A DNA stretch of 64,000 nt from Lichenostomus cassidix. Its lineage: Eukaryota > Chordata > Aves > Passeriformes > Meliphagidae. Of this stretch, positions 53,453 to 61,870 are shown piece after piece. Where the stretch lies: assembly GCA_008360975.2 (NCBI GenBank), contig CM039183.1:46677850-46741849 (forward strand), written 5' to 3'. The translations under genes were made by a program, and so were the position numbers. Under the pieces are notes generated by a model. It ran no database searches and was not told where the DNA came from. It saw only the letters and a list, made by a program, of their open reading frames with translations. The number at the start of each line of letters is the position of its first letter. Within the stretch, counting starts at the first letter, position 1.

Positions 53453-53461
53453 AAAGGATAC
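53453..53461 (-). promoter_or_regulatory. STXBP5: U12-type 5' splice site of STXBP5 intron 2
   Basis: Reads GTATCCTTT on the minus strand directly after exon 2, a perfect match to the U12-type donor (RTATCCTTT). It is a poor match to the U2 donor GTRAGT. Confidence 0.88.
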
Positions 53462-53559
53462 AGCCTTAGTGCTCCAGTCTGAGTCCCAATGGCCAGTATT
53501 TTCTGAACAGGATCAAATGCCAAGGCTGAAGGTTGATAGGGGAAACCATGGCGTACAGT
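53462..53559 (-). CDS. STXBP5: STXBP5 coding exon 2 (residues 52-83 and part of 84)
   Basis: Begins after AG (53561-53560) with ACT GTA CGC CAT GGT and encodes [17 protein letters not shown], then [15 protein letters not shown], plus two bases of Leu84. This is blade-1 sequence of the first beta-propeller, the stretch that follows QLCK in all tomosyns. Length is 98 nt, entered in phase 0 and left in phase 2. The donor CT|GTATCCTTT (GT at 53461-53460) matches the U12-type consensus rather than the ordinary U2 donor. The exon is short and is overlapped on the opposite strand by a chance open frame (53247-53636), so gene finders could miss it. Confidence 0.96.
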
Positions 53560-55387
53560 CTAACAAGTCAGAGCATCGCAGTAACAAGGGGTCAAGCAGG
53601 ATAACAAAAATAAACAGAATCAAGACTGTATGTTAGAGAACAGGATTCAATATTAATCACAATTTAAAAAGGTACTAAAAAAGCAATTTAATCACAGGCT
53701 GAGAAAATCACCTGCCTTACATGAACCAATTACAAAAGATTTTTTTTAGTCATAATTACTCATTCATCCTTGAGCATCAAGTGACAGTAAGACTTACTGA
53801 AACTTAATTTGAATCTTACATTTCTTCTGTACAAAGACTGTATGAACTCAGCATTTCATTTTTTCATCTACCTCATTCCCTGAGTAATCTTATTTTCAGC
53901 TCTAACAAAGACACTCAACTATTAAAATCTGAGATGTTCCTAGCAAGTTTGGCAACAAAGACAGACTTGTCATCAGAACTATTACAAACTACTAGACTTG
54001 CTTTTCTGAGAATCACTTCAATTTCAGTCCAACAGACCCAACATGACAGTGCAACCTCTCTCTGCACAGTAAGGTAAAGTAAAATAGCAACCTGAGGTTG
54101 ACAGAACCAATCTCTCACCCTCTATTTCCCTCAAAGAGAACAGGCAGCCCCAGAATTGAAAAAACAAAAAAATACTCCACAGAACAAAAGCAAAAACCCT
54201 CAACCACGGCATTCTTTCTTAATATGGAGCTATTGGCACATCTAGCTTTTTTTGGTTAGCCAAGACTAATTTGGTAATTGACCAAGCAATGACTCCATTA
54301 AACTTCTCAGGCTGCAATTAATCAGAACTGAGAACATAATACAAGTGCCACCTACTCTTGTTTCCACTATTAATGCACTATAAATTATTACAAAATCATA
54401 CCATACAAATGCTAGCTTTTCCATTTCTAAGCCTTTAGTCTAAAGCAGAGGTATTTCAGGACATCATAACTGCACATCAAACTTCTGACTTACTCCTTGT
54501 ACTTCACTGAAGTTACAGGCATACCCCACAACTCTCTGTATTTCACAAGTGAATAAAGTCTAACTGGTAACAGCTCTGCCCTTTTACACATCCTTCATGA
54601 CCAACTTGTGGAAATGGCAGAAATGCCTGCAATACCAGAAAAAAATTAGAATCCACAAACAAGCTCATCCATGTCACATTAGGCCATGGGTGCACTGCAA
54701 AGATAAAAACGGGTATTGATATTCCAATCAGCTTTTATTCCTCTTGATACAGCTGGTGGTTAATTCGCTGCATCATTTTCTGAAGCGTGCAGACACAAAC
54801 TGCAGTTATCATATCACACACAAGCAAATAAATAAACGGGAACTTTGTCTCTACGATAGGATTTGCAATAGCAGCATCAGCAACTTGGCAACACACTGCA
54901 GTGAAACCACCACAAACACGGACAGCCTTTTTCAGGCGTAAAGGAACAGGATAAATGCAGTTCCAAATAATGCAGAGCGTCAGAGTCCCCTGTCCTTCGG
55001 GCCCATTAGCAGAGGCTTCTATTCAAATGTCAAGATAATCATATCTGCACTACAGCTAAGTATCACTCCTTTCCCCATCCATCCAACTCTTTCTACGAAG
55101 CCTTCATGAACACTGTCAGTATTACTCGCATGAAAGAGCCTAGAAGATGACAAAGCCTGAAACTCTCCAAGAAAGATGACTACAGAAATCTGGCAAGACC
55201 TGTACAGCTACACCCACCGCTTTCTTCCCTTCTTCGCCCCCCGAAATAATCAATCCAAACAAGTAAACAGGAGCGGCGGGCAGGCTCGGCGAGGTCGGCA
55301 CGGAGGAGCAAAGCCCGCAGCGCCCATCGCGGCGGCGCGCCCCCTTCCCCGGCCGCCCGCCGGCTCGGGGCTGCAGCGCTCATTCAC
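53560..55387 (-). other. STXBP5: STXBP5 intron 1 (1.8 kb)
   Basis: GTGAAT donor and an acceptor ending TTGTTAG, U2-type. Its first about 150 nt lie in the CpG island; the rest is AT-rich with no repeat family or gene recognised. Confidence 0.88.
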
Positions 55388-55540
55388 CTTGCAGAGCTGG
55401 AAGTGCTCGGACTGGAGCGTCTCCTGGATTTCGGTCTCCCGGTTCCCCGCCTGCTGCTGCTGCGCTGCGGACGACGCCGAGGCGACGGCAGAGACCGCCG
55501 TCAGGCCGTCCAGCACCTTCCTGATGTTAAATTTCCTCAT
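55388..55540 (-). CDS. STXBP5: STXBP5 coding exon 1 (residues 1-51, start codon)
   Basis: The exon encodes MRKFNIRKVLDGL, then an Ala/Ser-rich stretch, QQQQ at residues 27-30, and ends TLQSEHFQLCK. This is the unstructured N-terminal leader and start of the first propeller of tomosyn-1. The ATG at 55538-55540 has A at -3, and an in-frame TGA lies 54 nt upstream (55592-55594), so no longer N-terminal form is possible on an unspliced 5' leader. The donor is AAG|GTGAAT (GT at 55387-55386), phase 0. The exon sits inside the CpG island and its codons are much more GC-rich than those of later exons. The polyQ run is 4 residues, shorter than the roughly 7 I remember in human. Identity is firm. Confidence 0.97.
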
Positions 55541-56000
55541 GGTCCTCGGCGGCGGCGCTCCCGCTCCCCCGGCCTCGCCGCCGCCGCGCTGTCAGCGCCG
55601 CGCCGCCCGCCCCGCAGGCGGCAGACGAGCCCCCGCCGGGGAGGGCGGTGCAGGGGCGGCCCGCGATCGGGGGCGCCGCGCTCCTCCTCGTCCGCGGGGA
55701 GGGCGGCGAGGCGTCAGTCCGGCAGCTCAGGGAAGCTTCTCATCGGGGCCCGCGGGCTCGGAGACGGAGACTGGAGCCAAGCAAACAGGAGCCGGTCAGC
55801 CCACCGAGTGCCGCCACCGCCGGTCCCACACTCGCCGCCCGCGGCCGCCCCGCGCCCCGCCCGCCGGGGAACGCGGCTCACCCCGGGCCCAGCCGGCCCC
55901 GCCCCGGCCGCCCCTCCCGCCGCCGGGGCTGTGCGGGCTGCCTCGCCTCGCCTCGCTTCGCCTCCCCGCGGAGCCTCCGCGCCCCCCGCGCAGCCCCCTC
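55541..56000 (-). other. STXBP5: STXBP5 5' UTR (upstream limit uncertain)
   Basis: Very GC-rich leader directly upstream of the start codon. An in-frame TGA at 55592-55594 closes the reading frame. The exact transcription start cannot be read from sequence: there is no TATA box, as is usual for CpG-island promoters, so the upstream limit given is a guess. Confidence 0.5.
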
Positions 56001-56025
56001 ACATCGTGGCAGCCGCCGCTGTCAC

Positions 56026-56064
56026 CGCGTGCGCGCGCGTGTGTGTGTGTGTGTGTGCGCGTGC
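56026..56064. repeat. Alternating purine/pyrimidine (CG/TG) tract, Z-DNA candidate
   Basis: 39 nt of unbroken alternation: a CG-rich start, about 12 TG steps, and a CG-rich end. It lies about 490 nt upstream of the start codon inside the CpG island. Such tracts are known Z-DNA formers under negative supercoiling and are also length-variable microsatellites. Confidence 0.9.
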
Positions 56065-56100
56065 CGTCCCCTCCCGCCGCCGCAGCCTCTCCCCCCGCGA

Positions 56101-56150
56101 CAGCAGCAGCAGCAGCCGCCCGCCCCGCGGCTCGGCTCGGCTCGGCTCGG
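56101..56150. repeat. CAG run followed by CGGCT pentamer run
   Basis: Five CAG units at 56101-56115, then after a short spacer four copies of a CGGCT/GGCTC pentamer at about 56128-56150. A related CGCCT/CGCTT pentamer run is at about 55941-55965. Short microsatellites inside the promoter CpG island; non-coding. Confidence 0.8.
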
Positions 56151-56260
56151 GCACCCTCCGCCTCCTCCTCAGAGCTGCGTGTGCCGCCAGCCAGTCACCA
56201 GCGGGGCTTCTCCCGGCTGCTGCCAGCGCCTGCCGCCGCCCGCCCCCACAACCATCCTCG

Positions 56261-56285
56261 TCCTCCTCCTCCTCCTCCTCCTCCT
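56261..56285. repeat. (TCC)n microsatellite, purine/pyrimidine asymmetric
   Basis: 25 nt of TCC repeats on the plus strand (GGA on the gene's sense strand), upstream of STXBP5 exon 1. One strand is all pyrimidine, so it could form triplex or, on the GGA strand, quadruplex-like structure. It is also the cause of long Ser/Leu/Glu runs in spurious open frames here. Confidence 0.9.
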
Positions 56286-59200
56286 GCCGCGAAGGGCGCC
56301 TCCCCCGCCTCTCGGTCGCTCCCTCTTGCCTGACAACGCGGAGCGCAGCGCCCCGGGGAGGAGGAGCGGCGGCGGCGGCGATACCGCGGCGCCCGGCCCG
56401 ACAGCGGCGGGGCGGCCGCTCATGCGCGCTGCGAGCGCCGGCACCCGGATGTGGCGGACCGGCTCCCCCCGCCCCGCCGCGCCGTGCGGGGGCCGGGGCG
56501 GTGTGCGGCGTGCGGGCGGGGCGGCCGGGGCCGAGCGCTGGCCTCCGGCGGGGCGGCAGCAGGTAGCAGGTGGCGGCGGCTGGAGAGCGCCGCGGGCAGC
56601 GCCGTCCCTGCCGCCGGCGCGGCGCTGGAGGCGCTCGACGGCCGCGGCGGACCGGGCTCCGCGCGTGGTTTCCCGCGGGAGGTCCCCCGCGCCTCATCCC
56701 GGGCGGAGGGACCGGCGTGAGCCGCGGCCGGAGCAGCGCCGGCGGTTCCCCCGCGGCGAGGCCGTGCTGTGCGGCGGCGGGGCTGCGGGTGACGGCAGAG
56801 GGGTGCGATCCCCTCGTAGCGCTCACCCCGAGCGCCGTGCCGGTGCTCCGGCCCCGGCCTGAGAACGCTCGCTGGGCGGCGGACCGAGGGCTGCGGCCGA
56901 GCTGCCCAACACCGCCCGGCGGAGTGGCGGCCAGCCCTGGCGTCGCAAGGCGAGCGCCGGGGTTACGAACGTGCTTCCATTCATTCTTATGGCTGCAAAA
57001 CCGATTTAAACAGGTGGCACAGAGTCAAACGTTTCTTTCTGATAACCCTTGTTGTACAGTGTTCTGTATTTGCTTTTCTTTTTTTTTTTACTGCTAGTTT
57101 GCAGTTTGGGATTATCTAGTCGGTGGTCAGGCAGTAGATATTACTCATCTCAGTCGTGTGTTGTTTTATTCGTGAAGGTCATAATTATTTGCGACTCTAT
57201 TGAACTTTTTTCAGCTAAAATTAACTGATCAATCATCACTTTTGGAGAGAAAACTTGTAGAGAGATGTGAATCAAGACGTTGGCTCACATCACCTAGCTA
57301 CAGCATGAGTGCCTTAGCGATAGAAGGCTCTGCACACTGGAAAATGGTCCTTTCAGGTGGTGTTTCCAGCCTGGTGGCCAGGCATGCTTTGTTAGCACAG
57401 TGGTGTAGTGCAGAGAGAGATGAGCACAATCAGAATGCAGCAGAATAGCTATGATGCAGCCATCGTCATAACCTCAGAAGCAAAAATTCCATGAACTCTT
57501 CTAATACCTGTAAGCAATTCTTAATTTACAGCCGTATTGCCAGCAGGTATGTGATGTACAAGCACTTGAAAGAAAGTGAGACAGCTCACATATTCTTGCA
57601 AGTGAACTTACAGAGCTATTCTTTTGTGTTACTAGGACTGTTGGACATTTCCTGAAATCATCTTGGCAAAATGTGAAAGAATGCTTCCAGAGATGACAAA
57701 AATCCTAAGGGGGAAAAAAAAAAAGCAGTAGACTTAAATAAGGTTCATTAAATAACTGATATTAGAATTAACTTAATTTTAAGATATAAACATGCAATTT
57801 AAGTGTGTCTTTAATGATCTGTAGCATATTTTAGCTAACTGTGTATAAATCACAGAAGTAATGTCTATTTTCCCATCTATTCACACATGCTTAATATAAC
57901 ACGCAGGATCGGGAAGAAAACTTGTAGCGCTTGGCCATGTTTAAATGGTTAAATATAAACTGTTACAGGTACAGATATGTGCATGTATAATTTTAAGAAT
58001 TTAACTTACAGTCCCTTTGAGTCCTCTTATCAGTATGTTTTAGGCCAGGCTCTGCAAACACTCCTAGATACAACTTTGATAGCACAACTAAACTGATTAT
58101 TTATAGGAATATTAATCACAACAACCCCCTCAAAACTGGGTGATGAAGGACATTAAAAGCTCTCTTTTTGCATACTACAGTCTCTCTTTTTCTTGCTTTC
58201 TATGTACTTGGCTTATGAATGTGTTCTTTAACTGGACTGCACATTTTAAGAGGAAAGATTGGATTTGGTTTTCTGTTTACATTAGCACCTAAGAGGAGAA
58301 CTTCATTCATTGTTGCAACATTGTATCCATACATGCAAACATTGAGGGCAGTGATACATGCTAGTCTGAGTTGATGCTAGTTCTTTTCCCTCACATTTTC
58401 AAATTGATGCCATTCAACGAATCAATGCTTTCTGGGACTTCAGCTCTTCCTGTAAAAATGTTTAAAATAATCTTCTCTAGCAAGTAAGGGGAAAAATTCA
58501 TTGGTTTCACTGGGACATCAGTGGGAACAGTACTAGGCCTTTTAATATTATGGTTCAGTGAATATCCACATTATCTCTCAGGATTTAGCTGCTGTATTTG
58601 AGAGCTTCGTTGGGCCCTCCAGCTGTTACACAACAACCACATCCTGTTTTACAAACAAGACTGTTCTGCTTAACCTCCTTCATGTTGCCCACTCAGACCT
58701 TCTGAGCTCTGATGTCAGAAATCACTTTCCAGTGTTTTATACCCCAGTTCAAAGTTGAAGTGTCTTGCACAGCTGAGCAAGAAGCAATCAGACCCAACTA
58801 GTTTCCAACATTGCTGTAGTCAACTATGACAGAGTCCAGCTGTGACGGAGCCTCTGTTAAATGTTCACCAGTTTCTCAGGTCCCAGCAGTGCCATGGAAA
58901 TCCCCATCATCAAATGAATCCACGTGACTTTGGTTTTCTTTGCCTGTTGTTTCTTATTCGTTTTGTTATTTAATGCTGCTAGAAAAGGAGAGAGAGGATT
59001 ACCTGCTCATTTCTAGATCCATATAAACAGCCACTGTTCCTAAGAGCTGTCTGAGACAATGGGGCATGAAGTGTTGTCCTGAATACCAGTGCGATCCCAC
59101 AGACCATTTGTTGGTATAGGTCAGACTTGTTGGGTCTTTTGCCTCAGGATAATCAAAATAACATCACAGATAACAGCAGAGTGCAGTTATTACTGCACTT

Positions 59201-61436
59201 ATGAACCTTCTTGGTTGATTTTTGGGGGTTTTGTTTTTGTGGGGTTATGTATCACCAGTGTTACCTTGGAGAAAGGGAATGTAGTCCCACATGAGCCAGA
59301 ATGAGTAAAAGCTGACCCAGTTATAATGTATTCCAAGATTTGATGGAATAATCAAGAGTAGTGGGTAGGTAATGAAGTGAAAGGTCCACATGTGGTGTTT
59401 GTCATTAGTTTGTATGTAAGCCCCAAAGTGTTACTCGTATCCAGAGAAGGCTCCAGGTGATTTGCACACCATAGGAATTATTGCAATACTCAGCATATAT
59501 GAGAAATGGACCGCCAGAAGTGATCTCAAGATCCCTGCTTGGCCTCTAACTGCACTGAAGCTTTTGAAAGTCAGTCAATCCAGACTTTGAAGTCTAAGAA
59601 GCATGCTTAGCTTTCCTGAGAACTTCTTAATGGTGCTTAGTCACTCACACTGCAGTCAGGATCAACTGAGCCCTAGCCAAACATTTCCTCGCCATAAATA
59701 GAAAGAAGCCTGGAAATATTTCTGGACTAATCTTATTCAGGTTGTTCTACTCAAATGTACTGGACAGGGCAGTGTAACCACAGCTCCAAGTTTTGGAATA
59801 TTTTCTGCCTGCTGGGAAACTGCTCAAGCTTTCTAGACTCAGAGCTGTTGCCAAAAAAACATCTGTGGGTTTTTTCCCACAATAATTTGAACTGGTGATG
59901 AATCTAAAGGAGGAGTTCCAGCTACAGGTGAGTTTTTTTGATACTTCTGCAGCTTGGTTTGAATAAGCCAAGCTTATTCAAGAAACAGGACAGAAATTAA
60001 GAGCATGTGTCAATTAGCTGGTCAGCTCTGGGAAAAAAAGCTTTGCCAGTGCTTGCCATAACCACAACTGGAGATTAACTGTCTAGCCTTTGTAAATTCA
60101 GCCATTTCAGAAACATCCTGATTGACCATGCCTATACTGATATGATGAGTTTTCCCATCTGGAAGCCTGTGGTCTTTGGCAGGCACACAGATTGTGGGGC
60201 ATCCTTAATAAAAGACCTGTGGAACAGCATGGCTGATGCTCATATATGGATGCCATCAGGCTGTATGGACATTCAAAAAAGGTTGTACTTAAGCATCCAT
60301 CTATTCTTTTTCATGAAATAGAAGCTCTTGAAATAAGGATAAAAGAAAAAACAGGATGCTAACACCACATTTTTTTGTTGTCAAATTTACTTTCATTATT
60401 TTCAGCCATGTTTTTAGTTCTTCACTAAAACTTAAGTTCCTAAGACTAGATCATTCTAGCAGCATAGACTGACTGATTTGACTCCAGCCAATCCTTTCAT
60501 TTTATCATTGTCTGAAGCAAAAATTTTTTTGCTTATCCAAATCTTCTGTGGCCAGTGCAGGCATTTAATTAATTTCATTCTTATGTCATAATAAAAATGT
60601 ACTTTTGTACTAAAAATACACAGTTCAATTTGGTTCATGTAGTCTGTTGATTTTTTCTGCTTTCTGTGTCACATTTTACTTGAGCCTGGGCCAGCTCTCT
60701 GTTAAAAATAAAAGTGTTTCAACCCTAACATCTATTCTGCTCTCTGGCCTCATGCTTTTTCTTACAACAGCTTCCTCAGTTGTCCTGTACTCTTCAAGTT
60801 ATTCCCTTGAGTAATCAAAACAGACGGTTTTGGTGGCAGAATTTTTCTTCTTTTTGTTCATGATGTCATGATTTTCTAGGGTATAATGCATCAACAGTCC
60901 TGGGAGCAAGGTTCACAGTTCAGGATGCTGCCCTTCCAAGAAGATTCCATGTAATCTGCAGAAACCTCACCTACTTTCTTTGTTGAAAAAGACCCCTGAC
61001 ATAAAAAATAGAGAATAAATTCTCTTCTAGGACATTTTCCTCTGGATTGTGCCTATCCATTAGGTAGAAACTGAGGTGCCTGAATTAAATTTCTCATTTT
61101 CTTGTCATGAATAAGCACTGGCAGGTCTACGGTAGCCACAGAATGAGCAGTTTTGAAGTGCAGTGTTGTACTTAGGCTCGTAAAATTCACATCTGTTATA
61201 CTTTGGATCTGATCCTTTGTCAATTCATTCCATTCCTTACTAATTACAGTTTTAATGGATACTTTTTTGTGTGTGAGTTGATTTCATAATATTTATCTCA
61301 AACTGAAGGGGTTTCAGGCTCTATATTTTTAAGAAAATTGTTACTCAGGTACTGTTAGTGGATGGTAAAGCAGGTAATACATATACTCAACATTTAAGTT
61401 TGCTTAATGTGTTGTAGGTATTCTTTAGATGGCAAA

Positions 61437-61535
61437 GCAAAATTACAAATAATGATACTAAGAAATTTCTAATTGTAACATCTTTATGCAAAATTATATA
61501 TAATGATACTAGGGAATTTCTAATTTTAACATAAT
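61437..61535. repeat. Diverged two-copy tandem repeat, period about 51 nt
   Basis: GCAAAATTACAAATAATGAT at 61437 matches GCAAAATTATATATAATGAT at 61488. Both continue ACTA-G-AATTTCTAATT-TAACAT. Lies in the flank upstream of STXBP5. Confidence 0.85.
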
Positions 61536-61750
61536 CTATGCCACCACTTAACCTATTGTTTCCTTCAATTCAATCCAGGAACCTTCTTAACAGTATAAAT
61601 AAGATTAAGTTACATCATGAGAAGATACAGTTTACTCAACTGACAGAATGACATGCTGGTTACCAGTACATAACTTGCATCATTGCTTGTCTTTTATCAT
61701 ATTGCTTCTGTAATTCCATCTATTCTGATGGGTACTTTAGACATATTAAT

Positions 61751-61870
61751 GCAGAATCATATTAGCACCAAATAACTGAGGTGAGAAGGGATCTCTGGTG
61801 CTCATCTGGTCCAATGGTCCAATGGTCCATTCAAGTCATAATTCAGATCCAGCTTCAAAGTCAGAGCATA
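61751..61870 (-). mobile_element. Decayed CR1-like 3' end fragment
   Basis: CAGAATCATATT, then GAGGTGAGAAGGGATCTCTG and CTCATCTGGTCCAATGGTCC resemble the CR1 3' end in reverse orientation. A 9-10 nt unit (GGTCCAATGGTCCAATGGTCC) is triplicated by slippage at about 61807-61828. Weak but recognisable. Confidence 0.5.

Larger units (their letters stand above)
27985..53461 (-). other. STXBP5: STXBP5 intron 2 (25.5 kb), U12-type splice signals
   Basis: The donor is GTATCCTTTTG, matching the U12-type consensus RTATCCTTT. The branch site TTCCTTAAT (27999-28007) matches TTCCTTRAY, its branch adenosine 15 nt before the terminal AG, with no pyrimidine tract between. It is thus a GT-AG minor-spliceosome intron, phase 2. 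Contents: CR1 fragments (31621-33180, 44121-44246, 48371-48440), an LTR (47193-47770), an ERV-associated repeat (46510-47090), a 45-nt duplication (36604-36671), long A or T runs (30339-30358, about 40053-40070, 41076-41098, 42276-42299), and an unassigned GC-richer patch at 50040-50400. The remainder is plain AT-rich sequence. Confidence 0.9.
1..55540 (-). other. STXBP5: STXBP5 (tomosyn-1) gene body, 5' part, exons 1-8 and introns
   Basis: Gene-level entry. Eight minus-strand exons splice into one frame coding for the first 280 residues of tomosyn-1, a cytosolic and membrane-associated SNARE regulator. From family knowledge, tomosyn has two WD40 beta-propellers and a C-terminal VAMP-like R-SNARE motif that binds syntaxin and SNAP25 and restrains vesicle priming. 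Only the N-terminus and first-propeller blades are in this window. I chose STXBP5 over the paralogue STXBP5L because the protein starts MRKFNIRKVLDGL, has a short polyglutamine stretch near residue 27, and reads TFCHLPF, HIVNVESFTLSGY and SDGTLTIWNV. From memory, STXBP5L starts MKKFNF and differs at those sites. Intron phases from intron 1 to 8 are 0, 2, 0, 2, 2, 0, 0, 1. The gene continues past the left edge. Confidence 0.96.
55240..56960 (-). promoter_or_regulatory. CpG-island promoter of STXBP5
   Basis: About 1.7 kb of dense CpG and very high GC, in sharp contrast to the AT-rich sequence on both sides. It covers exon 1, the start of intron 1, the 5' UTR and upstream sequence. GC-box (Sp/KLF-like) matches are frequent, for example GGCCCCGCCCC near 55894 and GGGCGGGGCGG near 56514. 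An exact E2F-type TTTCCCGC is at 56669-56676, and CATGCGCGC at 56421-56429 resembles an NRF1 half-site. These motif calls are by eye. The island extends more than 1 kb upstream of the ATG, so it may also fire in the other direction. No TATA box seen. Confidence 0.85.

Noticed and set aside
53247..53636. Plus-strand 129-codon open frame.
   Set aside because: It runs antisense through STXBP5 exon 2 and flanking intron. No known protein similarity; coding signal belongs to the minus strand.
55176..56862. Long open frames of 385-404 codons on the plus strand (and 275 on the minus strand) over the CpG island, rich in Pro, Arg, Ala, Ser.
   Set aside because: They are the usual product of GC-rich, stop-poor DNA with microsatellites. 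All plus-strand frames are open at once, the proteins are low-complexity, and the region is the promoter, 5' UTR and exon 1 of STXBP5 on the other strand.
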